Notes: generated from the sequence alone by a model not told the origin. DNA of 7,335 nt from Pseudomonadota bacterium (GCA_018897875.1 JAHIKF010000377.1:1-7335), one strand, 5' to 3'; shown: positions 1-6,078, numbered from the stretch's first letter. A program made the numbers and translations.

Positions 1-2
1 AC

Positions 3-308
3 GTGCTCCCGCACCACCTGGGCCACGTGGGGGTAGCCCAACTCTTCCAGGATGCCGGCCCCCAACTCGGCGTGGTTCGTAAGAGTCCCCAGGCATGGGG
101 TCTTGCCCAGGTCGTGGAGGAGGGCGCCGGCCGTAACCAATGGCAGAGACAGGTCAAAACCGGCCTCCGTCAGGGCCTCGCCCAAAAAGCGGGCCACCTC
201 CATGACCCGGAAGCTGTGCTCCCGGATATTGGGGAGCATGCCGTGGGCCTCCATTAACTCCAGACATTGATTATGAGAAGGGAGGGCAATAAAGTCTGGT
301 TTCTCCAT
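3..308 (-). CDS. HD-domain phosphohydrolase, N-terminal part (3' end beyond window)
   Basis: This is the first 102 codons of a protein that continues past base 1. The translation has the HD superfamily pattern: His31 in REHSFRV, the His65-Asp66 doublet in ALLHDLGK, His79 in TNHAELGA and His102 in REH. These residues form the divalent-metal site of small HDIG/YqeK-like phosphohydrolases, which are usually cytosolic and act on nucleotides or other phosphate esters. The actual substrate cannot be told from this fragment. The ATG at 308 is the first start ahead of the domain; I see no strong Shine-Dalgarno sequence before it, and an ATG eight bases upstream is out of frame. The gene follows ispF after a 102-base gap that holds a perfect 19-bp inverted repeat, so it may or may not share the ispDF transcript. 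Family assignment is fairly secure; specific function is not. Confidence 0.8.
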   Translation of the reverse strand, partial: MEKPDFIALPSHNQCLELMEAHGMLPNIREHSFRVMEVARFLGEALTEAGFDLSLPLVTAGALLHDLGKTPCLGTLTNHAELGAGILEELGYPHVAQVVREH

Positions 309-325
309 GATGTCATGTTAGGGCG

Positions 326-366
326 TCCATTCTGGTTCCCAAGTTTGACTTGGGAACCAGAATGGA
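326..366. repeat. Perfect 19-bp inverted repeat, REP-like palindrome
   Basis: The left arm TCCATTCTGGTTCCCAAGT (326-344) and its exact reverse complement (348-366) flank a 3-base loop TTG. The element lies between ispF and the HD gene. It lacks a U-tract on the minus strand, so it is not a typical intrinsic terminator for ispF. Its TTCCCAAG core differs from the GTAG-footed repeats elsewhere in the window, so I treat it as a separate palindrome family. In RNA it would form a very stable hairpin that could affect processing or stability of the ispF-HD transcript. Confidence 0.85.
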
Positions 367-410
367 AATCCTTTTCGCCTTGTCCCCTTTCCGCCCGTGT
401 TTAAAATGGT

Positions 411-884
411 TCAGTTTTTAGTAACTAAAACCACGGCGTAGGCGGCCATGCCTTCGCCCCGGCCGGCGAACCCCATGTGCTCGGTGGTGGTGGCCTTGAC
501 ATTGATGTCGGCCGGGGTCAGGCCCAGAATCGGGGCCAGCTTCGCCTGCATCGCCGGGATGTGGGGGGCCAGGCGAGGCTCTTGGGCCACGAGGGTGGCG
601 TCCACATTCACTGGTTGAAAACCCTGGTCCCGCACGATTAGCATGATCCGTTCCAGCAGGATGAGGCTGGAGATGTCTTTGTAGGCCGGGTCCCGGTCCG
701 GGAAATGGGTCCCCAGGTCGCCGGCCCCCACCGCCCCCAGGAGGGCGTCGCCGATGGCGTGGCTCAGGACGTCGGCATCGGAATGGCCCAACAGCCCCTG
801 GGCATGGGGAATTTCCACCCCTCCCAGGATCAGGGGGCGCCCCGCCACCAGCCGGTGGGCGTCATACCCCAGGCCGACGCGCAT
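411..884 (-). CDS. ispF: 2-C-methyl-D-erythritol 2,4-cyclodiphosphate synthase
   Basis: IspF converts CDP-methylerythritol 2-phosphate to methylerythritol cyclodiphosphate with release of CMP, in the cytosolic MEP pathway to IPP and DMAPP. The 157-residue protein has the usual family length. It shows the metal ligands Asp8 and His10 in GYDAHRL and His42 in DVLSHAIGDALLG, the flexible-loop segment LGHSDAD at 32-38, FPDRDPAYKD at 61-70, and the C-terminal signature INVKATTTEHMGFAGRGEG (127-145) with Thr133 and Glu135. The frame is open further upstream, but the start at 884 gives the conserved MRVGLGYDAH N-terminus and is preceded by a strong Shine-Dalgarno sequence. It overlaps the 3' end of ispD by 23 bases, so the two are probably translationally linked. 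Separate IspD and IspF contrast with the fused IspDF of alpha- and epsilon-proteobacteria. No key residue is missing. Confidence 0.97.
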   Translation of the reverse strand: MRVGLGYDAHRLVAGRPLILGGVEIPHAQGLLGHSDADVLSHAIGDALLGAVGAGDLGTHFPDRDPAYKDISSLILLERIMLIVRDQGFQPVNVDATLVAQEPRLAPHIPAMQAKLAPILGLTPADINVKATTTEHMGFAGRGEGMAAYAVVLVTKN

Positions 885-1584
885 GCTTTTTCCTCCGCCG
901 CATTGAAAAGATGGCCTCGGCCAGCAGCAGGTCTTCCGGGGTGGTGATCTTGACGTTAAAGGGCGAACCGGGAATGACCGCCACCGGCTGCTGCAGTTCT
1001 TCCAGCAAGGAGGCCTCATCGGTGCCGTAGAAATTGCGGCTGTAGGCCTCGGTGAAGGCGCGCCACAACAGGGGCGCCTGGAAGGCCTGGGGGGTCTGAA
1101 TCTGCCAGATGTCCTGGCGCTCCAGGGTCTGATGCGCCCTGCCTTCGGGGGTCACTCTTTTCAGGGTGTCCTGGGACGGCAGCCCCAGGACCGCGCCCCC
1201 GTGCCGCCGGGCGGCGTCGATGACCAGGCGGATCTGCTCCGGGGTCACGAAGGGCCGGACCCCGTCGTGCACCAGGACGATTTCCAGCTCATCCTCGTGT
1301 TGCAAGGCCTTGAGGGCGTGATAGACGCTGTCCTGCCGTTCTTTGCCCCCGGGCACCAGGCGCAGCACTTTCTTGAGGTGGAAGGGGGCGATGACCGTGT
1401 CCTGGCATAAGTCCAGGTCTTCGGGATGGACCACCACCGTGACCTCCCGGATTTCGGGCATGGCCTCAAAGATCTTTAAGGTGTGGGCCAGGATGGGTTT
1501 CCCGGCCAGTTGCAGGTAGGGTTTGGGGATATGGTGCCCCATGCGTTTTCCTACCCCGGCGGCGGCAATAATGGCGGCAATCAT
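862..1584 (-). CDS. ispD: 2-C-methyl-D-erythritol 4-phosphate cytidylyltransferase
   Basis: IspD joins CTP and methylerythritol 4-phosphate to give CDP-methylerythritol, the third step of the MEP pathway. The 240-residue protein has all family landmarks: the nucleotide-binding AAAGVGKRMG at 7-16 with Arg14, IPKPYL with Lys21, GGKERQDSV at 79-87, VHDGVRPFV at 105-113, QTPQAF at 163-168, TDEASLLE at 178-185 and FNVKITTPEDLLLAE at 199-213 with Lys202. The C-terminus ends in a basic tail (MRRRKKHARRPGV) whose codons also carry the ispF ribosome binding site and start. The ATG at 1584 overlaps the arnD stop as ATGA, so initiation probably depends on ribosomes finishing arnD; a GAGG about 12 bases upstream is too distant to be a strong site alone. 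It is clearly part of one transcription unit with arnD and ispF. Confidence 0.97.
   Translation of the reverse strand: MIAAIIAAAGVGKRMGHHIPKPYLQLAGKPILAHTLKIFEAMPEIREVTVVVHPEDLDLCQDTVIAPFHLKKVLRLVPGGKERQDSVYHALKALQHEDELEIVLVHDGVRPFVTPEQIRLVIDAARRHGGAVLGLPSQDTLKRVTPEGRAHQTLERQDIWQIQTPQAFQAPLLWRAFTEAYSRNFYGTDEASLLEELQQPVAVIPGSPFNVKITTPEDLLLAEAIFSMRRRKKHARRPGV
891..896 (-). promoter_or_regulatory. Ribosome binding site of ispF
   Basis: GGAGGA on the minus strand sits six bases before the ATG at 884, inside the last codons of ispD. It decides the ispF start against the longer open frame that reaches 1019. Confidence 0.8.
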
Positions 1585-2504
1585 GAGGAACGCGCCTCTT
1601 GTGGTCCCTGGCAGGAGACGTGACCGGCCCGCCCGGGCAGACGTTGGGAGTTGACCTGCGCCTTCGGCAATATGTCCGGGTTCCGGAGAAGTTCCCGGGC
1701 CCAGTCCTCCAACCGGAAAAACTCCACCCGCCGCCCCCGGCAGCGGCTTAGCAGCCGGGCGAAGTCGCCCAGGAAGGGGCCGCCCTCCATCTCGGCGTGA
1801 ATGGTGAGAACCTGGGGCAGCCCCGACTCCAGGCGGGAGAGGACCAGGTTGGTAAAATCCTGGGGGCGGCAGCCATGAAAACCCAAAAGCTCATCCAGGG
1901 TGGGCAGGGTGGTGGGGATTTCCAATACCTTCGTCACCGTGTCCCCGAAGGCGGGGAGGTACGGGGCGGCGCCCCGGGTATCACTGCCGTAAAGAAAATT
2001 CCGGGCACCCAGCAGGGTCCGGCTGCTCAAACTGCACTGCCACCCGGGAGCGGCGAAGGAGTAGGCGGGTTTTCCCATCAGCGCCGTATAGGTTGCTTGG
2101 GCCCGGTCAATCTCCCGGGCCACTTTTTCCGGGGACAGGTTGTAAAGGTGATCGTGCCAGCGCACGTGGTCGTACCCGTGCAGTCCCACCTCGTGGCCGG
2201 CCGCGGCCAATTGCGGCGCCAGGTGCGGGGCGGCGGCGCCGATCTTGGGGCCCGGCAGCAGGGTGCCGTAGCACATGGTCTTGAAGCTGTAAAGGGCCGG
2301 AGCCCGGGTGCGCCACATCTTTTCCAAAAAACCTCGCTGCCGGAAGATCCGGAAAATGGCCCGGCCCGAATGGTCCGGGCCCAGGGCCAGGAAGAAGCTG
2401 GCCTTGACCGCGTGGTCTGCCAGGACCTTTATGAGGGCTGGCACCCCCTTACGAAATCCCTCCAGGGTGTCCACGTCGACTTTGATGGCTAAGCGCGGGG
2501 CCAC
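1581..2504 (-). CDS. arnD: ArnD-type lipid-linked 4-formamido-L-arabinose deformylase
   Basis: ArnD is a carbohydrate-esterase-4/NodB-fold deacetylase that removes the formyl group from undecaprenyl-phosphate-L-Ara4FN at the membrane. The 307-residue protein tracks enterobacterial ArnD (about 296 residues as I recall it) end to end: IKVDVDT with Asp10 and Asp12, GHEVGLHGYDHVRWH at 103-117, SFAAPGW, SDTRGAAPYLP, EIPTTLPTLDELLG, TIHAEMEGGPF, and a C-terminal tail ending in a conserved Gly- and Cys-containing segment. I chose the GTG at 2504 because GGAG stands five bases before it and the family starts at this point. The longer open frame to 2570 would translate a palindromic repeat into an Arg/Pro-rich leader. 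The gene lies 90 bases after the dehydrogenase gene and overlaps ispD by ATGA. It could act on a related lipid-linked sugar, but the neighbours favour L-Ara4FN. Confidence 0.93.
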   Translation of the reverse strand: MAPRLAIKVDVDTLEGFRKGVPALIKVLADHAVKASFFLALGPDHSGRAIFRIFRQRGFLEKMWRTRAPALYSFKTMCYGTLLPGPKIGAAAPHLAPQLAAAGHEVGLHGYDHVRWHDHLYNLSPEKVAREIDRAQATYTALMGKPAYSFAAPGWQCSLSSRTLLGARNFLYGSDTRGAAPYLPAFGDTVTKVLEIPTTLPTLDELLGFHGCRPQDFTNLVLSRLESGLPQVLTIHAEMEGGPFLGDFARLLSRCRGRRVEFFRLEDWARELLRNPDILPKAQVNSQRLPGRAGHVSCQGPQEARSS

Positions 2505-2509
2505 ATAAT

Positions 2510-2514
2510 CTCCG
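2510..2514 (-). promoter_or_regulatory. Ribosome binding site of arnD
   Basis: CGGAG on the minus strand, five bases upstream of the GTG at 2504. It supports the short start and excludes a start at 2570 inside the neighbouring palindrome. Confidence 0.65.
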
Positions 2515-2535
2515 AAGTAGCTGTCAGTATCCGCT

Positions 2536-2588
2536 GTAGGGGCGGATCTGGGTGTCCGCCCTGGGCGCACACATGGGTGCGCCCCTAC
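2536..2588. repeat. GTAG-footed composite palindrome (REP-like, copy A)
   Basis: A 53-bp element with 9-bp terminal inverted repeats, GTAGGGGCG at 2536 and CGCCCCTAC ending at 2588. Inside are two hairpins: GGGCGGA pairing with TCCGCCC, and GGGCGCAC pairing with GTGCGCCC. It begins six bases after the stop of the dehydrogenase gene and fills most of the gap before arnD. Copy B at 3695-3752 has the same ends and the same first hairpin. Confidence 0.88.
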
Positions 2589-2594
2589 AAACCC

Positions 2595-3626
2595 TTACAT
2601 CTGCCCCGTCTTGGCCTCCTCCAGGAAGGAGTCCAGGGTGATTGCCAGCGACGTGGTGAGGTCGGTAACCGGCTCCCAGCCCAGGAGCGCCCGGGCCTTG
2701 GCGATGGAAGGCTTGCGGCTGGTAATGTCCTGGTAGCCTTTGCCGTAATACTCCTCGTGGGGGGTATCGACGATCTCGGAGAAGACCCCGTCGTTCTTAT
2801 GGTCCGGGTGCGCCTTGAAGAGATCTCGTAAGAGATGCGCCAACTCCTTGACCGAAGCTTCGTTTTCCGGGTTGCCGATGTTGAAGATCTGGCCGTCGGC
2901 GACGCCCCCGGGGTTTTCAATAATGCGCATCAGGCAGTCGATGCCGTCCTCGACGTAGGTGAAGCAGCGCTTCTGGTAGCCGCCGTCCACCAGCTTTATC
3001 GGCTCCCGCTGGAGGAGGTTGAGGATGAACTGGGTCACCACCCGGGAACTCCCTTCCTTAGCGGCGTACAGGTCGTCCAGCTTGGGCCCGATCCAGTTGA
3101 AGGGGCGGATCATGGAGAACTGCAGTTGGCCGCCCTGGCCGTAAGCCCAAATGACCCGGTCCAGGAGCTGCTTGGAGCAGCTGTAAATCCAGCGCTGCTT
3201 GTGGATGGGCCCCAGCACCAGGGTGGAGTCGTCCTCGGAAAACTCTGCATCGGGGCTCATGCCGTAGACTTCGGAGGTGGAGGGAAAGATGATGCGGGTG
3301 CCGTACTTGACGCACTGGCGCACCACGCGCAGGTTTTCCTCAAAATCCAGTTCGAACACCCGCAGGGGCTCCTTGACGTAGGTCATGGGGGTGGCGATGG
3401 CCACCAGGGGCAGGACCAGGTCGCACTTCCTGATGTGGTATTCGATCCACTCCTTGTTGATGGCGATGTCGCCTTCCAGGAAATGGCACCGGGGATGGTC
3501 CAGGGACTCCTCCAGCTTGTTGGAGTAGAGGTCCATGCCAAAAACCTCCCAGTCCCGGGTGGTGAGGATGCGCCGGGTGAGGGCGTTGCCGATGAAGCCG
3601 TTGACACCGAGAATCAGGATTTTCAT
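2595..3626 (-). CDS. arnA: UDP-glucuronate oxidative decarboxylase (ArnA C-terminal-type, stand-alone)
   Basis: This is an extended short-chain dehydrogenase matching the C-terminal half of enterobacterial ArnA, which converts UDP-glucuronate and NAD+ to UDP-4-keto-L-arabinose, CO2 and NADH. In the 343-residue protein the NAD-binding GVNGFIG is at 7-13, the active-site STSEVYG at 116-122 includes Ser118 and Glu119, Tyr148 and Lys152 form the YxxxK pair, and YYGKGYQDITSRKPSI near 293-308 contains the Arg expected in the active site. The stretches CDLVLPLVAIATP and RVFELDFEENLR are almost the ArnA text. I prefer the ATG at 3626 (MKILILGVNG) to the in-frame GTG at 3638, which has no ribosome binding site; the site before 3626 is also weak. 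In Enterobacteria this domain is fused behind a formyltransferase; here that partner is the separate gene immediately upstream. A UDP-xylose synthase is the main alternative, but the ArnA resemblance and context argue against it. Confidence 0.93.
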   Translation of the reverse strand: MKILILGVNGFIGNALTRRILTTRDWEVFGMDLYSNKLEESLDHPRCHFLEGDIAINKEWIEYHIRKCDLVLPLVAIATPMTYVKEPLRVFELDFEENLRVVRQCVKYGTRIIFPSTSEVYGMSPDAEFSEDDSTLVLGPIHKQRWIYSCSKQLLDRVIWAYGQGGQLQFSMIRPFNWIGPKLDDLYAAKEGSSRVVTQFILNLLQREPIKLVDGGYQKRCFTYVEDGIDCLMRIIENPGGVADGQIFNIGNPENEASVKELAHLLRDLFKAHPDHKNDGVFSEIVDTPHEEYYGKGYQDITSRKPSIAKARALLGWEPVTDLTTSLAITLDSFLEEAKTGQM

Positions 3627-3663
3627 GTGTGATGTCACTCAATCATAAGGGAATTATGAACAT

Positions 3664-3684
3664 GGTGGGCCGTGCCCACCCTAC
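3664..3684. repeat. GTAG-footed short hairpin (REP-like, copy C)
   Basis: On the minus strand it reads GTAG followed by a 7-bp hairpin with stem GGTGGGC, loop ACG and the complementary arm. It lies in the 122-base gap between the two arnA half-genes. Copy F at 6156-6176 has the same architecture with one stem base pair exchanged in a compensatory way. Confidence 0.85.
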
Positions 3685-3694
3685 ATTTTCTTTT

Positions 3695-3752
3695 GTAGGG
3701 GCGGACCCAGGTGTCCGCCCGGATGAGGGCAAACCCGCAGGTGCGCCCCTAC
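3695..3752. repeat. GTAG-footed composite palindrome (REP-like, copy B)
   Basis: A 58-bp element with the same 9-bp ends as copy A (GTAGGGGCG and CGCCCCTAC). Its first hairpin is GGGCGGAC pairing with GTCCGCCC; the second half is less symmetric than in copy A. Its CTAC end at 3749-3752 gives GTAG on the minus strand, and the TAG of that foot is the stop codon of the formyltransferase gene. Confidence 0.88.
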
Positions 3753-4690
3753 GAAAATTTTTCGCCCACCAGATATTCCCAGGTGGCCAGTACCGGCCCC
3801 AAAAATTCCGGCTCGCCCTCCCATTGGGCCTGGGTGATGAGGAAGTGCCCACTGCCCGTGGCCACCATGAGCCCTTCCCCAGGGATGGCGCCGGTGATCT
3901 GGCCGGGCACGTCCGAAGCTGCGGCCGGGGAGGCCATAGCCCGGCCGTTCCAGATGAAGAGCTTCCTTCCCGACAGGGTGGTAAAGGCGCCGGGGTAGGG
4001 ATGGGTCACGGCCCGCATCAGGTTATAGATGGCCGTGGCGGGCTGGCGCCAGTCGATCTTACCGTCTTCGGGCCGGCGTCCGCCGAAGTAGGAGGCCTGG
4101 GCGTGGTCCTGGAGCAGCCGGGGGGCCTGGCCGCTTCTCAAGAGCGGGTAGGTCTCACGAAAAAGGGTCCCCGCCGCCGCGGTCATCCGGGCCAAGAGCG
4201 TGGCGGCGGTGTCTTCCGGGGTGATGGGAATGCGGTGCTGGGCCACGATGTCGCCCCGGTCGGCTTTTTCTTCCATGTAATGCAGGGTTATGCCGGTTTC
4301 GGCCTCACCAAAGACCAGGACCCAGTTCACCGGACAGCGGCCCCGGTAGCGGGGGAGGAGGCTGCCGTGGAGATTCAAGGCCCCCAGGCGGGGGAGGTCC
4401 AGGACGGGCTGCTTCAGCATGTGGCGATAATAGCACGAAAACAGCCAATCCGGTTGCAAAGCCTGCATGGCGGCTACGAAAGCCGGGTCATTGGGGTTGG
4501 CCGGCTGATACACCGGCAGGTAATTCTCAAAGGCCAACTGCCGCACCGAGGCGAACCAGATATCTTCTTTGGGGTCGTCGGCATGGGTGACCACCGCAAT
4601 GATCTCGTCGCCCAACTCCCGGCTGAGCTCGATGAGCGCCTCCAGGCAGGCGTAGCCGATATTGTGGTAACCCATGAAGATGATGCGCAT
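3749..4690 (-). CDS. arnA: UDP-L-Ara4N formyltransferase (ArnA N-terminal-type, stand-alone)
   Basis: This protein matches the N-terminal half of enterobacterial ArnA, which transfers a formyl group from 10-formyl-tetrahydrofolate to the amine of UDP-4-amino-4-deoxy-L-arabinose. The 313 residues include the formyltransferase catalytic triad Asn106 and His108 in LNLHGSLLPRYRGR and Asp144 in EKADRGDIVAQ, each four positions later than in E. coli ArnA. VVTHADDP, FSCYYRHML, NWVLVFGEAETGITLHYM and AVTHPYPGAF are also family text. The ATG at 4690 has AGGA about six bases upstream. The protein stops where ArnA would continue into its dehydrogenase domain, and the stop codon is supplied by a palindromic repeat. 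I gave it the arnA symbol only to show which half it corresponds to. Another sugar-nucleotide N-formyltransferase is possible in principle, but the flanking arnC and dehydrogenase genes make the Arn role most likely. Confidence 0.92.
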   Translation of the reverse strand: MRIIFMGYHNIGYACLEALIELSRELGDEIIAVVTHADDPKEDIWFASVRQLAFENYLPVYQPANPNDPAFVAAMQALQPDWLFSCYYRHMLKQPVLDLPRLGALNLHGSLLPRYRGRCPVNWVLVFGEAETGITLHYMEEKADRGDIVAQHRIPITPEDTAATLLARMTAAAGTLFRETYPLLRSGQAPRLLQDHAQASYFGGRRPEDGKIDWRQPATAIYNLMRAVTHPYPGAFTTLSGRKLFIWNGRAMASPAAASDVPGQITGAIPGEGLMVATGSGHFLITQAQWEGEPEFLGPVLATWEYLVGEKFS

Positions 4691-4739
4691 ATGACTTCCC
4701 AGGACTTCTGCTTATAAATCAGGCGCTTGCTTGAGCGGC

Positions 4740-4798
4740 GGCCAGGGACGGCCACCCCACCGCCTTACTTTTTTGGTGGGGCGGGCCTCCGTGCCCGC
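4740..4798. repeat. Dispersed 59-60 bp repeat (copy G1)
   Basis: It opens with GGCCAGGGACGGCC and closes with CCTCCGTGCCCGC, with a CCCCACC / GGTGGGG hairpin inside (4755-4761 with 4775-4781). Copy G2 at 6079-6138 has the same ends and a divergent centre. The two copies flank arnC. Confidence 0.8.
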
Positions 4799-4857
4799 CA
4801 AGCGCCGCTTTCAGGCCGAGTTGCGCTCAAAAGGCTATTTACCGTGAAAGTCCACCC

Positions 4858-4885
4858 GTAGGGGCGGTTCGCGAACCGCCCCTAC
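4858..4885. repeat. Perfect 28-bp GTAG-ended palindrome (REP-like, copy D)
   Basis: The half-site GTAGGGGCGGTTCG is followed directly by its exact reverse complement, with no spacer. The GTAGGGGCGG ends match those of copies A and B, so this may be the minimal, fully symmetric form of that family. Confidence 0.92.
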
Positions 4886-4942
4886 AAAGAATTTCATGAT
4901 TGGGGGTGGCCCCAAACGGCCATGGTGCTTTTGCCTGCGCCG

Positions 4943-4967
4943 GCACAGGCTGGAAAGCCTGTGCTAC
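4943..4967. repeat. GTAG-footed hairpin (REP-like, copy E)
   Basis: GCACAGGCT (4943-4951) pairs with AGCCTGTGC (4956-4964) across the loop GGAA. On the minus strand the foot reads GTAG, overlapping the last stem base. The stem sequence is unlike those of the other copies. Confidence 0.82.
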
Positions 4968-5010
4968 CAATTGACTGCGAGGTGGTATGAGACCCCGTTT
5001 GTCGTTTTCC

Positions 5011-5016
5011 ATTATA
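5011..5016 (-). promoter_or_regulatory. Possible -10 hexamer downstream of arnC
   Basis: A perfect TATAAT on the minus strand lies 36 bases past the arnC stop and about 320 bases before the formyltransferase start. At 17-18 bases upstream I see only a pyrimidine-rich stretch that matches TTGACA poorly. If active, it would start the arnA-arnD-ispD-ispF transcript independently of arnC, with a long leader carrying the palindromes. It may equally be chance. Confidence 0.22.
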
Positions 5017-5051
5017 CCGGATTTTGCCGAAGGGAAAAGGAAAGAGTTGCT

Positions 5052-6023
5052 TTATGACTCAGGCCCTAAAGTCTGGCGGATGACGAAGCGGGGGCGGCCG
5101 CGCACCTCCCGGTAGATGCGGCCGACGTATTCGCCGATGAGGGCCAGGCCCAGGGTGTTGAGGCCCACAAAGACGAAGAGGATGGCGAACAGGGTGAACA
5201 CCCCTTCCACTTCCGGCCCCACGAAGATCCGCCGGATAATCAACATGAACCCGAAAAAGAGTCCCAGAAAGGCGATGGTCACCCCCATGACCCCCACCAG
5301 GTGAATGGGCAGGTTGGAAAACCCGGTCATCAGGTCGAAGTTGAGGCGCAGGAGCTTGATCAGGCTGTACTTGGACTTGCCGCGCTCGCGCTCGGCGTGG
5401 CCGACGGGAATCTCGGCCACCCGGTGGGCGAACAGGTTGGCCAGGGCGGGGATGAAACTGGAGGATTCCTGGCACTGGTTGATGCTGTCCACCACCGAGC
5501 GGCGATAGGCCCGGAGCATGCAGCCGTAGTCCCGGAGTCTGACCCCGGTGACCCGGGACATGACGTAGTTCACCAGTTGGGAGGGGAGCCGCCGGAAGAT
5601 GGAGTCCTGGCGGTTCTCCCGCCAGCCCCCCACGGTATCGTAGCCCTCATCCAGCTTGGCCACCAGGCGGGGAATCTCCTCGGGGGGGTTTTGCAGGTCC
5701 GCGTCCAGGGTGACCATCACCTGCCCCCGGGCCGCCTGAAACCCGGCGAAGATGGCCTGGTGCTGCCCGAAATTGCGGTGGAATTGCAGGGCCCGAATGT
5801 ACTGCGGATATTGCCCGTTCAGGTCGGTCAGAAGCTGCCAGGAGCGATCGGTGGAGCCGTCGTCCACGAAGATGATCTCAAAGGGGCGGCCCATGGCGGT
5901 GAGGGTGCGGATCAACCTCTCCCCCAACTCCCGGAGATTGTCTTCCTCGTTGAACACGGGAATGACCACGGAAATCTCCGGGGCCGGCGTCGGCTCGCTT
6001 AAGGGGAGAACCTGGTTGGGCAT
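5052..6023 (-). CDS. arnC: Undecaprenyl-phosphate 4-deoxy-4-formamido-L-arabinose transferase
   Basis: ArnC moves L-Ara4FN from UDP to undecaprenyl phosphate on the inner face of the cytoplasmic membrane. The 323-residue protein (E. coli ArnC is about 322) is a GT-A family 2 glycosyltransferase: VVIPVFNEEDNL at 19-30, DDGSTD at 54-59, NFGQHQAIFAGF at 84-95, the metal-binding DAD at 107-109 in TLDADLQNPPEEIPRL, DYGCMLRAYRR at 165-175 and HAERERGKSKYS at 209-220. Two membrane segments follow, about 240-266 and 274-298, then a basic tail. The ATG at 6023 has AAGG ten bases upstream. The rnpB terminator lies upstream, so arnC probably needs its own promoter within 6024-6202, though I found no convincing one. 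A dolichyl-phosphate-mannose-synthase-like or Gtr-type enzyme is the alternative; DLQNPPEEIPRLVAK and DYGCMLRAYRR are nearly identical to ArnC, and the neighbours agree. Confidence 0.94.
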   Translation of the reverse strand: MPNQVLPLSEPTPAPEISVVIPVFNEEDNLRELGERLIRTLTAMGRPFEIIFVDDGSTDRSWQLLTDLNGQYPQYIRALQFHRNFGQHQAIFAGFQAARGQVMVTLDADLQNPPEEIPRLVAKLDEGYDTVGGWRENRQDSIFRRLPSQLVNYVMSRVTGVRLRDYGCMLRAYRRSVVDSINQCQESSSFIPALANLFAHRVAEIPVGHAERERGKSKYSLIKLLRLNFDLMTGFSNLPIHLVGVMGVTIAFLGLFFGFMLIIRRIFVGPEVEGVFTLFAILFVFVGLNTLGLALIGEYVGRIYREVRGRPRFVIRQTLGPES

Positions 6024-6078
6024 GGCAGCTTACCTTTTGTACCGAATTGGCGCCTGGGAAAAAATTCCTCGGGGATGC

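Larger units (their letters stand above)
4691..5051. other. 361-base intergenic region with stacked palindromes
   Basis: This gap between arnC and the formyltransferase gene holds no credible reading frame. In minus-strand order it contains a TATAAT hexamer near the arnC end, then a GTAG-footed hairpin (copy E), a perfect 28-bp palindrome (copy D), and a 59-bp repeat (copy G1). The three repeats belong to different families, so this looks like a landing zone for short mobile palindromes, not a decayed gene. Confidence 0.75.

Noticed and set aside
326..366. Intrinsic terminator of ispF
   Set aside because: The hairpin is strong but no T-run follows it on the minus strand.
885..1019. Upstream extension of ispF to 1019
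   Set aside because: The added Arg/Ser/Cys-rich residues are ispD read out of frame; the conserved IspF N-terminus and strong ribosome site are at 884.
1797..2492. Long plus-strand open frame opposite arnD
   Set aside because: Antisense shadow of a clear ArnD homologue; no motif, no ribosome binding site and low-complexity composition.
2505..2570. Upstream extension of arnD to a GTG at 2570
   Set aside because: The added residues translate a palindromic repeat and do not match ArnD; a ribosome binding site supports the GTG at 2504.
2835..3632. Plus-strand frame of 265 codons opposite the dehydrogenase gene
   Set aside because: Shadow; the minus strand has GxxGxxG, TSEVY and YxxxK in correct order.
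3629..4717. A 362-codon open frame on the plus strand across the formyltransferase gene
   Set aside because: Its translation is Gly/Pro/Val-rich with no recognisable motif and is antisense to a gene with full catalytic residues. GC-rich coding sequence commonly leaves such frames open.
4691..5051. CRISPR-like or riboswitch content in the arnC-arnA gap
   Set aside because: The repeats are unrelated palindromes with irregular spacing and no spacers of even length; I could match no riboswitch core.
5301..6002. Plus-strand frame of 233 codons opposite arnC
   Set aside because: Shadow of arnC; the minus frame has the complete glycosyltransferase motifs and membrane segments.
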